Assembly: GCF_022458745.1 (NCBI RefSeq)
Contig: NZ_JAJJJF010000002.1
Location: 124,001-188,000 of the forward strand
Direction: 5' to 3'
Length of the DNA stretch: 64,000 nt
Source of the DNA: Bacillus piscicola
GTDB lineage: Bacteria > Bacillota > Bacilli > Bacillales > Marinococcaceae
Shown here: positions 29,245 through 38,951 of the stretch, piece by piece
How positions within the stretch are numbered: the first letter of the stretch is position 1
How the letters are laid out: each line of letters begins with the position of its first letter
The notes under the pieces: model-generated
The model's input: only the letters and a program-made list of their open reading frames with translations
Databases searched by the model: none
What the model was told of the DNA's origin: nothing
Program-made: the position numbers and the translations under genes

Positions 29245-32200
29245 ATGCCAAAACGTACAGATATAAAGAAAATCCTCGTTATCGGTTCGGGACCCATTAT
29301 TATCGGACAGGCAGCAGAATTTGATTATGCCGGTACGCAGGCCTGTCAAGCGCTAAAAGAAGAAGGTTATGAAGTTATCCTTATTAATTCAAACCCAGCG
29401 ACCATTATGACAGACACGAATATGGCGGATAAGGTATATACGGAGCCGATTACGTTTGAATTTGTAACGCGCGTCATCCGTAAAGAAAGACCGGATGCGA
29501 TTTTGCCAACATTAGGCGGACAGACAGGTTTAAATATGGCGATGGAGCTTCACCGCGAAGGTGTTTTAAAAGGGTTTAACCTTCTCCTTCTCGGTACCGA
29601 ACTACAAGCGATCGAGCAAGCGGAAGACCGTGATGCTTTTCGGACATTAATGAGAACGTTAAACGAACCAGTGCCGGAGAGTGAAATTGTTACAAATATG
29701 GAAGAAGCGAAGCGATTCGTGGAAGAGATCGGGTATCCAGTCATTGTCCGGCCCGCCTACACACTGGGCGGAACTGGCGGAGGTCTCGTCTATAACAGCG
29801 AAGACCTTCATGAAATCGTCAGCTCCGGTTTGAAATACAGCCCGGTCACCCAGTGCTTAATTGAAAAGAGTATAGCTGGCTATAAAGAAATTGAATATGA
29901 AGTAATGCGGGATGCGGCTGGGCAGAAAATCGTCGTCTGCAACATGGAAAACGTCGACGCTGTCGGGATCCATACAGGTGACTCGATCGTGACAGCACCA
30001 TGTCAGACTCTGACCGATCGAGAACACCAGATGCTCCGCCGCTCCGCTCTTAAGATCATTGAAGCACTTGAAATAGAAGGCGGTTGTAATGTTCAATTCG
30101 CTCTCTCTCCGGACAGCTTTGAGTATTATATTATCGAGGTGAATCCACGTGTAAGCCGCTCATCGGCATTGGCTTCAAAAGCAACGGGCTATCCGATTGC
30201 AAAGCTTGCGACCAAAATTGCTGCAGGATATCGATTAGATGAATTGCAAAATCCGATTACTGGCACTACTGTTGCTTATTGCGAACCGGCACTGGACTAC
30301 GTCGTAACAAAAATTCCGCGTTGGCCCTTTGATAAATTTGAGTCGGCGAACCGCAAACTCGGTACACAGATGAAAGCAACCGGGGAAGTAATGGCCATCG
30401 GCAGATCTTTCGAAGAGTCGCTCATGAAAGGCATCCGTTCGTTGGAACTCGGGAAGCCGCATTTATATAATAATGAATATATGGAGCTGTCTGATGAACA
30501 GCTGGAGATGAAGCTCCAAAAAGCAGAAGATGAACGAATCTTTGTCATCGGGGAAGCATTCCGCCGCGCTTGGTCCGTAAGAGAGGTACATGAGTTAACG
30601 AAAATTGTCCCATTCTTCTTAGAGAAAATCGCGCGGATAGTCAGCATTGGTGAAGAACTGCGCGACTATCCAGGAGACGCTGAGAAACTCTTGTGCGCAA
30701 AAGAACTTGGCATCGCTGATGAAACAGCAGCCAGGCTGTGGGAATGGACGGAGCTGGACCTCTACCATTTTCGGGAAAAAGAGGGTATCAAGCCAGTATA
30801 CAAAATGGTCGATACATGCGCAGGTGAATACGAATCCGACACTCCCTATTACTATTCAACTTACGAAAGAGAAAATGAAAGTACTCGTACCGAAAAGCCA
30901 TCTGTGCTGGTCCTTGGTTCTGGCCCGATCCGTATTGGCCAAGGGGTAGAATTTGATTACGCCACGGTGCACACAGTCTGGGCGCTCCAAGAAGAAGGCT
31001 ACGAAGCTATCATTCTTAATAATAATCCAGAAACGGTATCAACGGATTTTAGTATTTCGGATAAATTGTACTTTGAGCCACTTACACTTGAAGATGTCAT
31101 GCATGTCATTGATATTGAGCAACCGGAAGGCGTAATCGTCCAATTTGGAGGTCAGACCGCAATCAATTTAGCAGAAGGCCTCCAGGAGCGTGGGGTGAAT
31201 ATTTTAGGAACTACCCTTGAAGATATGGACCGAGCAGAAAATCGAGATAAATTTGAACAAGCACTTCAAAATCTTGGGATTCCACAGCCGCTCGGCCGCA
31301 CTGCTTATTCGCCCGAGGAAGCACTCGTGATTGCCGCTGATATCGGCTATCCTGTCCTCGTACGCCCGTCTTATGTACTCGGTGGCCGTGCAATGGAAAT
31401 TGTCGAACATGAGGAAGAGCTTTTTCTCTATATGGAGCGAGCTGTGAAAGTGAATGAAAAGCATCCTGTTCTCATTGACCGCTACTTGCTCGGAAAAGAA
31501 ATAGAGGTGGATGCGATTTCAGACGGCGAAACCGTGTTTGTACCGGGAATTATGGAGCATATTGAACGAGCCGGTGTCCATTCCGGAGACTCGATTGCTG
31601 TCTATCCAACACAAACCGTCCCGGAAGCGTTGAAACAAAAACTCGTGGAGCGGACGATTGCAATAGGAAGAGGGCTGCAAATCAAGGGACTATTAAATAT
31701 CCAGTTTGTCATTCATGAAGAGGAGGTCTACGTACTCGAAGTGAATCCGCGCGCCAGCAGGACCGTGCCTTTTCTAAGTAAAATTACCGGGGTACCGATT
31801 GCCTCTGTTGCCGCCAAAATAATGACCGGGAGAAGTTTACTTAATCAAGGCTATGACAATGGGCTGTTGCAGGAGAAAAAGGAAGTATCCGTTAAAGTGC
31901 CGGTTTTCTCCTTTGCCAAACTACGACGTGTCGATATTTCACTCGGACCGGAAATGAAGTCTACTGGAGAAGTAATCGGGCGTGACCATTCCCTTGAAAA
32001 GGCATTGTATAAAGGATTGGTGGCATCAGGGATGAATATTCCAAAGCACGGATCGGTCTTGTTTACAATCGCCGATAAAGATAAGAAAGAAGCACTTGCA
32101 CTCGCCCGAAGATTTCATCATATAGGTTACACACTGATTGCGACAGAGGGAACCGCTTCGTACTTACTGCAAGAAGATATCCCGGTAACTGTCGTGAATA

Positions 32201-32469
32201 AGGTGGCTGAGTCTTCTCCTAATCTTCTCGATATTATTAGAGAAGGACAGGCACAGTTTGTCATTAATACACTCACAAAGGGGAAACTGCCGGCACGGGA
32301 CGGTTTCCGTATCCGCCGGGAAGCGGTTGAAAATGAAGTTGTCTGTCTGACATCCATCGATACGGCCGATGCTTTACTAAAAGTACTTGAAATGATGACG
32401 TTCCGAGCAGAAGCAATGCCGCAAATGGAACCGAGTGAAAAAGTGAGTGTGAATGGAGGAGCGTCATGA
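29245..32469 (+). CDS. carB: Carbamoyl-phosphate synthase large subunit
   Basis: Makes carbamoyl phosphate from bicarbonate, ammonia and two ATP. 1074 residues with two homologous ATP-grasp halves ([18 protein letters not shown] at the start, [17 protein letters not shown] near residue 550; [12 protein letters not shown] and [12 protein letters not shown]). The C-terminal allosteric MGS domain (TEGTASYLL) is present. It looks normal and close to B. subtilis PyrAB, unlike its partner CarA. ATG 29245 has better ribosome-site spacing than ATG 29239. Stop overlaps pyrK (ATGA). Confidence 0.95.
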   Translation: MPKRTDIKKILVIGSGPIIIGQAAEFDYAGTQACQALKEEGYEVILINSNPATIMTDTNMADKVYTEPITFEFVTRVIRKERPDAILPTLGGQTGLNMAMELHREGVLKGFNLLLLGTELQAIEQAEDRDAFRTLMRTLNEPVPESEIVTNMEEAKRFVEEIGYPVIVRPAYTLGGTGGGLVYNSEDLHEIVSSGLKYSPVTQCLIEKSIAGYKEIEYEVMRDAAGQKIVVCNMENVDAVGIHTGDSIVTAPCQTLTDREHQMLRRSALKIIEALEIEGGCNVQFALSPDSFEYYIIEVNPRVSRSSALASKATGYPIAKLATKIAAGYRLDELQNPITGTTVAYCEPALDYVVTKIPRWPFDKFESANRKLGTQMKATGEVMAIGRSFEESLMKGIRSLELGKPHLYNNEYMELSDEQLEMKLQKAEDERIFVIGEAFRRAWSVREVHELTKIVPFFLEKIARIVSIGEELRDYPGDAEKLLCAKELGIADETAARLWEWTELDLYHFREKEGIKPVYKMVDTCAGEYESDTPYYYSTYERENESTRTEKPSVLVLGSGPIRIGQGVEFDYATVHTVWALQEEGYEAIILNNNPETVSTDFSISDKLYFEPLTLEDVMHVIDIEQPEGVIVQFGGQTAINLAEGLQERGVNILGTTLEDMDRAENRDKFEQALQNLGIPQPLGRTAYSPEEALVIAADIGYPVLVRPSYVLGGRAMEIVEHEEELFLYMERAVKVNEKHPVLIDRYLLGKEIEVDAISDGETVFVPGIMEHIERAGVHSGDSIAVYPTQTVPEALKQKLVERTIAIGRGLQIKGLLNIQFVIHEEEVYVLEVNPRASRTVPFLSKITGVPIASVAAKIMTGRSLLNQGYDNGLLQEKKEVSVKVPVFSFAKLRRVDISLGPEMKSTGEVIGRDHSLEKALYKGLVASGMNIPKHGSVLFTIADKDKKEALALARRFHHIGYTLIATEGTASYLLQEDIPVTVVNKVAESSPNLLDIIREGQAQFVINTLTKGKLPARDGFRIRREAVENEVVCLTSIDTADALLKVLEMMTFRAEAMPQMEPSEKVSVNGGAS

Positions 32470-33242
32470 AAAAAAACAACATGACAATCTATTCTAATAA
32501 AAAAATAGCTAATTCTATTTTTGAGATGGTACTAGAAGGGGAAATCGTTTATGATATAGAACGGCCCGGTCAATTTGTCCATATAAAAACGGCCGATGAA
32601 TCCCCATTCCTCCTACGCCGCCCGCTTAGTATTTGCGATGCGGACAAAAAGGCAGGTCGAATGACCGTTATTTACCGAGCGGGAGGTGCCGGCACGAGAC
32701 TATTCGCCGAAAAGAAAGCGGGATTGTCACTGGACGTACTCGGCCCGCTTGGCAATGGTTTTGCTATTAACGGAACAGAAGTCGGAAAGAGAGCAGTACT
32801 TGTCGGCGGCGGTGTCGGAGTGCCACCCCTGTACGGCCTCGCAAAAGCACTTACAACGAAGGGGATAAACGTCGTAACGGTTCTTGGCTTTAACGATGCA
32901 GATACCATATTTTACGAAGAAAAATTTAAAGAACTTGGCGATGTTTACACATGTACGGTTGATGGCAGTGCCGGGTACAAAGGGATGGTCACAGATGTGA
33001 TGAAGCGTGAACACATTGATTGTGACTGGCTGTATGCATGCGGCCCGAAACCGATGCTGCGGGCACTGGAATGCCAGTATCCTGAGGCAAAAGGCAGCCT
33101 GTCACTTGAGGAAAGAATGGGATGCGGCATTGGGGCGTGTCTTGCCTGTGTCTGCCATCTGCAAGAAGATCCAAGCGGCCGGGAGTACCGAAAAGTGTGC
33201 AGTGATGGACCGGTATTTCCATGGAGGGAGATAGCACTATGA
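32466..33242 (+). CDS. pyrK: Dihydroorotate dehydrogenase electron transfer subunit
   Basis: FAD and 2Fe-2S subunit of the NAD+-linked class 1B dihydroorotate dehydrogenase. 258 residues. FAD-binding RRPLSICD (about residue 50), NAD domain [13 protein letters not shown], and C-terminal cluster ligands CGIGACLAC...C (about 218-240) are present. Start overlaps carB and stop overlaps pyrD, so expression is coupled to its catalytic partner. Confidence 0.95.
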   Translation: MKKNNMTIYSNKKIANSIFEMVLEGEIVYDIERPGQFVHIKTADESPFLLRRPLSICDADKKAGRMTVIYRAGGAGTRLFAEKKAGLSLDVLGPLGNGFAINGTEVGKRAVLVGGGVGVPPLYGLAKALTTKGINVVTVLGFNDADTIFYEEKFKELGDVYTCTVDGSAGYKGMVTDVMKREHIDCDWLYACGPKPMLRALECQYPEAKGSLSLEERMGCGIGACLACVCHLQEDPSGREYRKVCSDGPVFPWREIAL

Positions 33243-34156
33243 ACAGACTTGAGACAAATCTGCCAGGACTCTCCATGGAGAATCCAATTATGCCGGCATC
33301 CGGATGCTTCGGGTTCGGCGAAGAGTTTGCGAAGTTGTATGACTTGAATGAACTAGGCGCGATTGCACTGAAAGGAACGACACAGGAAGCGCGCTACGGA
33401 AATGAAACACCGCGAGTAGCGGAAACATCCTCGGGAATGCTAAACGCAATCGGCCTTCAAAATCCTGGTGTAGAAACAGTAATAAACGAGAAGCTCAGCT
33501 GGCTTGAAAAATATACGGTACCGCTCCTTGCGAATATCTCGGGCTCTACGATGGAAGATTATGAAAGAACAGCAGCGGCTTTATCAGCACACAAGCGCGT
33601 CTGTGCACTTGAGTTAAATATATCGTGTCCGAATGTGAAGGAAGGCGGCATCACCTTCGGAACAGATCCAGAGCTCGCAGCCGAGCTGACCAAACGGGTA
33701 AAAACCGTTTCTCACGTGCCGGTTTATGTCAAGTTATCACCAAACGTGACGAACGTTACAACGCTTGCTAAAGCGGTAGAAAAAGCAGGTGCTGATGGAT
33801 TGTCGATGATTAATACGGTAACCGGGATGAAAATCGACATCCAAACAGGAAGACCGCTGCTTGCGAATGGCACCGGTGGTTTATCGGGACCCGCCGTCAA
33901 ACCGATTGCTATCCGGATGATTTATGAAGTACGTCAAGCGACGGATCTTCCGATTATCGGCATGGGAGGAATTTCCTCTGTGGAAGATGTAATCGAGTTT
34001 TTCATGGCAGGAGCGAATGCAGTCGCGGTTGGAACCGCAAACTTTACCAATCCTTTTATTTGTCTGGAACTAATCGAAGGACTGGAAAAGTGGGCAACAG
34101 AAAAGAGCCTTTCCAATATACAGGACCTACATATAAACGAGGTGAAAACATCATGA
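33239..34156 (+). CDS. pyrD: Dihydroorotate dehydrogenase B catalytic subunit
   Basis: FMN enzyme oxidising dihydroorotate to orotate, partnered with PyrK. 305 residues. Active-site Cys in [12 protein letters not shown] (about residue 130), [10 protein letters not shown] near the start and the FMN phosphate site IGMGGISS are intact. The short N-terminus and the pyrK neighbour show class 1B. ATG 33239 overlaps the pyrK stop, after GGAGGGAG. Confidence 0.95.
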   Translation: MNRLETNLPGLSMENPIMPASGCFGFGEEFAKLYDLNELGAIALKGTTQEARYGNETPRVAETSSGMLNAIGLQNPGVETVINEKLSWLEKYTVPLLANISGSTMEDYERTAAALSAHKRVCALELNISCPNVKEGGITFGTDPELAAELTKRVKTVSHVPVYVKLSPNVTNVTTLAKAVEKAGADGLSMINTVTGMKIDIQTGRPLLANGTGGLSGPAVKPIAIRMIYEVRQATDLPIIGMGGISSVEDVIEFFMAGANAVAVGTANFTNPFICLELIEGLEKWATEKSLSNIQDLHINEVKTS

Positions 34157-34878
34157 ATAATCCCTTGATAGTGGCGATGGATTTTCCAGATAAAAATACG
34201 GCAGACCGTTGTTTAGAAGCGTTTGCCGGCGAGCCGCTTTTTCTGAAAATCGGCATGGAATTATTTTATAAAGAAGGACCCGCTCTCGTACAAGAGTGGA
34301 AAGCAAAAGGACATCATATCTTCCTGGACGTAAAGCTTCATGACATCCCGAATACCGTAAAAAGCGCAGCCCGTCAGCTCGCATCGTTACATGTTGATCT
34401 CATCACCGTTCATGCAGCCGGCGGCATGAAGATGATGGAAGCAGCCCGTGAAGGAATTGAAGCGGGGACACCCGCCTCGGAAACAACTCCCGACTGTGTT
34501 GCAGTCACACAGCTGACGAGTACAAGCGAAGCGGTGATGCAAAACGAACTTGGCATTGCCCAGTCGTTAGAAGAAACCGTCATTCATTATGCGAAAAACG
34601 CCAAAAAAGCCGGCCTGCAAGGTGTCGTTTGTTCCGCTCTCGAGGTACCGATGATTAAAGAAAAAGTCGGCCCAACCTTCGAAACCGTGACACCAGGCAT
34701 TCGTCTTAAAGAAAATGAAAACAACGACCAAGAGCGGGTTGTGACCCCGGAAAGAGCACGTGAACTAGGTAGTGATGCGATTGTCGTCGGGAGAAGTATC
34801 ATTCAAGCAGAGAATCCACGGAGCGCATACCAAGCAATAAATAGGCAATGGAGGAATGCATCATGCAACATTGGTTAG
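34153..34878 (+). CDS. pyrF: Orotidine 5'-phosphate decarboxylase
   Basis: Decarboxylates OMP to UMP, the last step of the pathway. 241 residues, TIM barrel. Catalytic [11 protein letters not shown] (about residue 60) holds the Asp-Lys-Asp array; the phosphate gripper is VVGRSI near the C-terminus. ATG 34153 overlaps the pyrD stop with GAGGTG upstream; the earlier frame opening at 34060 lies inside pyrD. It overlaps pyrE by 16 bp. Confidence 0.96.
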   Translation: MNNPLIVAMDFPDKNTADRCLEAFAGEPLFLKIGMELFYKEGPALVQEWKAKGHHIFLDVKLHDIPNTVKSAARQLASLHVDLITVHAAGGMKMMEAAREGIEAGTPASETTPDCVAVTQLTSTSEAVMQNELGIAQSLEETVIHYAKNAKKAGLQGVVCSALEVPMIKEKVGPTFETVTPGIRLKENENNDQERVVTPERARELGSDAIVVGRSIIQAENPRSAYQAINRQWRNASCNIG

Positions 34879-35504
34879 CAAAAGAATTGTTGGACATCAA
34901 CGCCGTGACGTTAAGCCCAGACGAGCCTTACACGTGGTCCTCTGGCTTAAAATCACCGATATACTGTGATAACCGCTTGACGCTGTCCTACCCGACACTG
35001 CGCCAGAGCATCGCCGAAGGCATGGTTGCGATGATTCATAAACATTATCCAGAAGCAGAGGTCATTGTCGGCACGGCGACTGCGGGCATTGCCCATGCGG
35101 CGCTCGTCGCAGACAAAATGGGACTCCCAATGGCGTATGTACGCTCCAAGTCCAAATCACACGGAAAAGAAAATCAAATTGAAGGCAAGGTTGACGCAGG
35201 CGCAAAAGCAGTTATCATCGAAGACCTAATCTCCACAGGAGGCAGCGTCATCAACGTACAAGAAGCACTGCTTGAACAAAAAGTCACCGTACTTGGAACC
35301 GCTGCTATCTTCACATACGGATTAGAGAAAGGGAAGCAAAAGCTCGCCGCCGCCAGTCTTTCCTATCATACGCTTACCGACTACGACAATTTGTTAGAAA
35401 CCGCTCGTGACAACGAGTATTTAACGCAACAAGACGTCACCCGTCTTCGTAAATGGCAAAGCAACCCTGAAAGCACAGACTGGCTTGCCTCGACGGTAAA
35501 ATAA
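34863..35504 (+). CDS. pyrE: Orotate phosphoribosyltransferase
   Basis: Makes OMP from orotate and PRPP. 213 residues with the PRPP motif AVIIEDLISTGGS (about residue 118) and the flexible loop AYVRSKSKSHGKENQIEG. ATG 34863 is chosen behind ATGGAGGAAT; the ATG at 34848 is the start of that site. It is the last pyr gene, and no obvious terminator follows within 140 bp. Confidence 0.95.
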   Translation: MQHWLAKELLDINAVTLSPDEPYTWSSGLKSPIYCDNRLTLSYPTLRQSIAEGMVAMIHKHYPEAEVIVGTATAGIAHAALVADKMGLPMAYVRSKSKSHGKENQIEGKVDAGAKAVIIEDLISTGGSVINVQEALLEQKVTVLGTAAIFTYGLEKGKQKLAAASLSYHTLTDYDNLLETARDNEYLTQQDVTRLRKWQSNPESTDWLASTVK

Positions 35505-35644
35505 CGAGCAAATGGCTCAGTGAATAAGGATAGTATAATCTTTCGCTTATTTTTCGATATTTATAGTAGAATGGCTCGCTTTTTCAGTTAAGATGAGAAG
35601 AGGGGTTATGAAATAAAGTACGTATCAAGTGAGGTGAATAGACG

Positions 35645-36181
35645 TTGAAGCGTTTGATTGCTATATGTATTGGGCTGGCCTGTGCGTTCTTAACAGCTTG
35701 CTCGAGCGGTGCTGGTGAACAAGATAATGCAGAAGGAACAAAGCCAGACGACGTCAAGGAATTGGTGAGTGAATACAGTGCGGCAAACAGTGCCAACGTA
35801 TCTGCTGTTATTACTTCAGAAGAGCTCATCCTAACAGATGAAAATAACAGCGAGAAGGCTTACGACTTACCTGAGAATGAATTCTTTGTTTCAATTGCTC
35901 CGTATGTACATGAGACCCATCCATGACAAATTCATAGCCTGACAGGTTGTCAGGGAGAATTAAAGGATGAAGAATTTGACATGCTTATTGAAGACGAAGA
36001 AGGTAACATTATTCTGGATAAAACGATGAACTCCAAGCCAAATGGATTTATCGACTTGTGGCTGCCACGTAATGACACGTATAACGTAGCTATACAGCAT
36101 GACGGGGAAACAGTGGAATCTAGCATTTCCACCTATGAAGGTGATGACACTTGCATTACAACAATGCAGCTCTCTTCGTGA
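35645..36181 (+). CDS. cueP: CueP-like copper-binding lipoprotein with in-frame TGA (candidate selenocysteine, or pseudogene)
   Basis: The frame from TTG 35645 (GAGGTG eight bases before) encodes a lipoprotein signal peptide ending LTACSS and then YDLPENEFFVSIAPYVHETHP. It meets TGA at 35924-35926 (codon 94) and continues open in the same frame as QIHSLTGCQGELKDEEF to GFIDLWLPR and DDTCITTMQL, ending 36181. Upstream and downstream parts match the CueP family, a periplasmic or extracytoplasmic copper binder with conserved cysteines. TGA stands exactly where the family has the first Cys (HxC...HSLTxC). Everything else is intact, so this is either one recent nonsense change or UGA read as selenocysteine; a hairpin 11 nt downstream has SECIS-like geometry. 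Confidence 0.75.
35938..35954 (+). promoter_or_regulatory. SECIS-like hairpin downstream of in-frame TGA
   Basis: CCTGACA-GGT-TGTCAGG, seven perfect pairs around a GGT loop (or six pairs around AGGTT). It begins 11 nt after the TGA and spans 17 nt. The E. coli fdhF element also starts 11 nt after UGA, is 17 nt long and displays AGGU at its apex. The bulged U of the E. coli element is absent. It lies within sense codons for LTGCQ, so chance or coding constraint is possible. Confidence 0.5.
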
Positions 36182-36266
36182 TCTCCGGAACGCACTTAAG
36201 CTAACACCTGCTGAGACCTCAATCGAAGTTGATAAAGATGGGCTACTCTCGGTACAGGTTACATAA
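36144..36266 (+). other. Possible 40-codon ORF or gene remnant overlapping the cueP 3' end
   Basis: In a different frame from cueP, ATG 36144 (GAAGGTG just before) opens 40 codons ending with a coding-like tail, TPAETSIEVDKDG, and TAA at 36264, just before the terminator. No family recognised. It may be the eroded end of another gene joined to cueP, or chance. Confidence 0.2.
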
Positions 36267-36305
36267 AAAAGTAAGCTCGGTTCCTGCAATCGAGCTTACT
36301 TTTTT
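36265..36305 (+). terminator. Terminator downstream of cueP
   Basis: Perfect GTAAGCTCG (36271-36279)/CGAGCTTAC (36291-36299) stem flanked by A6 and T6, so it could work on both strands. Confidence 0.92.
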
Positions 36306-36310
36306 CCAGT

Positions 36311-36540
36311 TATATTCGGCCGCAATACATAGGACATTATACACGCGGATTAGAAAAACAAACGATTGCTGAATGGCTATTGGGAAAGATCCAGTTTTTA
36401 GGAATACCTACGAGGATATAAGGGTAACAGTACCTTTGAAAACGAGAACAAGTGGGAGAAGCAGATCTATCAACGCATTCGTATATGATAAAAAGAAACG
36501 AAGATTACAAAAATATTTTTACGATATGGAAAAACTATAA
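36311..36540 (+). pseudogene. Degraded coding remnant, unidentified
   Basis: The interval 36306-36720 has no intact gene. One frame gives YIGHYTRGLEKQTIAEWLLG (about 36326-36385) ending in TAA near 36420. Other frames give ENENKWEKQIYQRIR (about 36440-36484) and then DKKKRRLQKYFYDMEKL (about 36490-36540). The frame changes and stops suggest a decayed protein gene; I do not recognise the family. Confidence 0.3.
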
Positions 36541-36583
36541 CTATCATATAACAGTAGTTATTTTACTCTACTAATTTATTAAA

Positions 36584-36620
36584 AATAGTGCTATACTACA
36601 CTTAATAGTGCTATACTACA
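36584..36620 (+). promoter_or_regulatory. Duplicated extended -10 promoter element upstream of mqo
   Basis: The 17-mer AATAGTGCTATACTACA occurs exactly twice, at 36584-36600 and 36604-36620 (20-bp period). Each copy contains TGCTATACT, an extended -10 (TGnTATAcT). No good -35 stands before either. Likely two alternative mqo start sites created by a small tandem duplication. Confidence 0.55.
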
Positions 36621-36737
36621 ATCAGGATATTGATACAGAAGAGGTGTTTTCAGGTTACTTGTTGTTTAATTGTGAGGCATAATCGGAAAGCGCCCACATT
36701 CTTTCTGCAAATCTTATGATAGAAGGATATGGTAAAT

Positions 36738-38273
36738 ATGAGCAGACAAGCTGATACAGATGTTATCTTAATAGGTGCCGGCATCATGAGTGCTACTTTA
36801 GGTACACTGTTGAAAGAATTAGCGCCGGATTGGAAGGTTACTGTGTTTGAGAAACTAGCAGATGCAGGAGAGGAAAGCTCGAACGAATGGAATAATGCAG
36901 GAACGGGTCACTCTGCATTGTGTGAGCTTAACTATACCGTCGAAAAGCCTGATGGTTCTGTGGATATTACGAAAGCGATTAACATTAATGAACAGTTCCA
37001 GCTTTCTAGACAGTTTTGGTCTTATCTTGTGAATAGGGACATGATTGGAAGACCACAAGACTTTATTATGCCACTGCCTCATTTGAGTTACGTTCACGGA
37101 GAGGAAAATGTAAACTTTTTAAAAAGACGGTTTGAAGCTCTTTCTCATAACCACCTGTTTCAGGGAATGGAGTACTCAGAAGACCCAGAGAGGCTGAAGG
37201 AATGGATTCCGCTTATGTTGGAAGGCCGTACGTTAAATGAGCCGATTGCGGCAACGAAAATTGACTCGGGTACGGATGTCAACTTTGGTGCTTTGACGCA
37301 CAAGCTATTTGACCATCTCAGGAGTAATAATGTAGATATCAACTATAAGCATAGTGTCACGAATATAAAACGGGCCGATGACGGGCTCTGGGAATTAAAA
37401 GTGAAAAATCTTAACAACGGTATGAGCGAAACCCACACTGCCAAGTTCGTCTTTATTGGTGCAGGGGGCGGCAGCTTACATTTGCTGCAAAAATCAGGTA
37501 TTCCCGAAGGAAAGCATATCGGCGGATTCCCGGTAAGCGGCTTGTTTATGGTCTGTAATAATCCTGATGTGATCGAGGAGCATCATGCGAAAGTATACGG
37601 GAAAGCGGCCGTCGGTGCACCGCCGATGTCCGTTCCACATCTGGACACCAGATATATCGATAATGAAAAGTCGCTGCTGTTTGGACCGTTCGCTGGATTC
37701 TCGCCAAAATTCTTAAAAACCGGGTCCATGCTCGACTTAGTCACTTCTGTGAAACCAGATAACCTCTTTACGATGCTGTCAGCAGGAGTAAAAGAAATGT
37801 CCTTGACAAAATACTTGATACAGCAAGTAATGTTATCGAAAGAGCAACGCATGGAAGAACTACGGGAATTTGTGCCAAATGCAAAAAGCGAAGACTGGGA
37901 ACTCGTGGTTGCGGGCCAGCGTGTGCAAGTGATTAAAGATACCGAAGAAGGCGGCAAAGGCACCCTTCAATTCGGTACCGAAGTAGTGACGGACGCAGAC
38001 GGCACGATCGCGGCATTACTCGGTGCATCTCCAGGTGCGTCCACCGCTGTGCACGTTATGATTGAAGTCTTCAAGAAATGTTTCCCTGAGCAACTAAAAG
38101 AGTGGGAACCGAAATTAAAAGAAATGATTCCGTCCTATGGCGTCTCATTAGCGGACAACCCAGAGCTTTACCATGAGATTCAAACGTCAACCGCTCAGTC
38201 ACTAGGTCTCAGCGTAAGTAACGCAGAGGAAGATGCAGTGGATGAGAAAACAAGACAATTACAAAATGTGTAG
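36738..38273 (+). CDS. mqo: Malate:quinone oxidoreductase
   Basis: Peripheral membrane FAD enzyme oxidising malate to oxaloacetate and reducing quinone, a respiratory alternative to malate dehydrogenase. 511 residues from ATG 36738 (ATG 36729 is in frame but only two bases after AGAAGG). FAD site [17 protein letters not shown] at the N-terminus, [19 protein letters not shown], and the C-terminal [15 protein letters not shown] are family hallmarks. Monocistronic, with its own terminator. Not part of the B. subtilis gene order. Confidence 0.95.
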   Translation: MSRQADTDVILIGAGIMSATLGTLLKELAPDWKVTVFEKLADAGEESSNEWNNAGTGHSALCELNYTVEKPDGSVDITKAININEQFQLSRQFWSYLVNRDMIGRPQDFIMPLPHLSYVHGEENVNFLKRRFEALSHNHLFQGMEYSEDPERLKEWIPLMLEGRTLNEPIAATKIDSGTDVNFGALTHKLFDHLRSNNVDINYKHSVTNIKRADDGLWELKVKNLNNGMSETHTAKFVFIGAGGGSLHLLQKSGIPEGKHIGGFPVSGLFMVCNNPDVIEEHHAKVYGKAAVGAPPMSVPHLDTRYIDNEKSLLFGPFAGFSPKFLKTGSMLDLVTSVKPDNLFTMLSAGVKEMSLTKYLIQQVMLSKEQRMEELREFVPNAKSEDWELVVAGQRVQVIKDTEEGGKGTLQFGTEVVTDADGTIAALLGASPGASTAVHVMIEVFKKCFPEQLKEWEPKLKEMIPSYGVSLADNPELYHEIQTSTAQSLGLSVSNAEEDAVDEKTRQLQNV

Positions 38274-38290
38274 ACATAATTTCTAAAATA

Positions 38291-38324
38291 GAGCGAGCCA
38301 GGAGTTTTCCTGAGCTCGCTTTTT
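38291..38324 (+). terminator. Terminator after mqo
   Basis: AGCGAGC CAGGA / TCCTG GCTCGCT stem with one bulged A, then TTTT. Confidence 0.88.
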
Positions 38325-38399
38325 GGTGAGCAACATTTGCCTGTCAAAGCCGATTCGTACTTAATGCCTTCCAACTCAGTTACATCCTTTTACTTCGGA

Positions 38400-38428
38400 G
38401 CATAAGGTTTTGGGTCATGGATATACTA
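38400..38428 (+). promoter_or_regulatory. Candidate forespore promoter before the 54-residue gene
   Basis: GCATA (38400-38404), 17-bp spacer, TATACTA (38422-38428). Compare sigma-G consensus GnATR and CATnnTA: six of seven -10 positions match. Lies 35 bp upstream of the small gene at 38463. Confidence 0.45.
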
Positions 38429-38462
38429 AGTTTGTCGATTATTATCATGGGAGGTTAAAGCA

Positions 38463-38627
38463 GTGTCGGAACAAAATAAGAATCGTAATAAAGATAAGGG
38501 AAAACAAAAAAATGTTATAAAATATGATACGGAACCGAAACATGAAAAGAATGACGTGGAAATTGCTAAGGATACCGAGTTTTTAAATTTGGATGGAAAG
38601 AAAAATAAACGACATAATCGAAATTAA
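38463..38627 (+). CDS. Small basic hydrophilic protein, unknown (54 aa)
   Basis: GTG start eight bases after GGGAGG at 38449-38454. The 54-residue product begins SEQNKNRNKDKGKQK after the initiator and ends KNKRHNRN; it is very rich in Lys, Asn and Asp and has no hydrophobic segment. No family recognised. Size, charge and a sigma-G-like promoter upstream resemble small spore-specific proteins of Bacillaceae, an inference only. Confidence 0.6.
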   Translation: MSEQNKNRNKDKGKQKNVIKYDTEPKHEKNDVEIAKDTEFLNLDGKKNKRHNRN

Positions 38628-38675
38628 GACGGCATGAAAAAGAACTAAACCGGGGCAAAAGTATCTTACGTACAG

Positions 38676-38714
38676 AATAATCCGAACGATTGGAGACAAT
38701 CAGTTCGGATTATT
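38676..38714. terminator. Long inverted repeat after the 54-residue gene
   Basis: AATAATCCGAAC pairs perfectly with GTTCGGATTATT, extended inside by GATTG/CAATC with a bulged A and a GAGA loop: 17 pairs in all. No strong T-run, but placed as a terminator. The palindrome-like GTTAAC...GTTAAC at 38717-38737 follows at once. Confidence 0.6.
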
Positions 38715-38752
38715 AAGTTAACGAATTAATTGTTAACACCGTTCCGTCAACA

Positions 38753-38852
38753 TACTTTGCTTTCCGCAGGCACGGCCTCAGCTAACTTGGTAAAGGAAAA
38801 CCCTTTACCAAGTGGATCTTCGGCTCGTGCTGTTCCTGCTGGAGTCTACGTA
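38753..38852. repeat. Imperfect palindromic intergenic element
   Basis: A 100-bp imperfect palindrome. The central stem ACTTGGTAAAGG (38785-38796)/CCTTTACCAAGT (38802-38813) is perfect. Outer arms pair loosely (CTTTCCGCAGGCACGGCCTC with GGCTCGTGC...CCTGCTGGAGTC). The flavour (CTTTCCGC, GGATCTTCGGCTCGTGC, CCTGCTGGAGTC) is that of interspersed palindromic elements I recall as common between genes in Bacillaceae. Probably a non-autonomous or structured repeat; copy number cannot be seen from one window. Confidence 0.65.
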
Positions 38853-38886
38853 TTTTAACTACACTTAGAATATACGTTCACAATTT

Positions 38887-38905
38887 AATTGTTCGACTTT
38901 TCAGT
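38887..38905. repeat. 19-bp repeat, left copy (pairs with 43112-43130)
   Basis: AATTGTTCGACTTTTCAGT here and AATTGTTTCACTTTTCAGT at 43112-43130, 17 of 19 identical and in the same orientation. They bracket the permease, dehydrogenase and unknown gene. Confidence 0.4.
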
Positions 38906-38951
38906 TACGAGTGTTAGATTTGCCCAGTCGCGCTCTTTTTCATCTTTGCTT

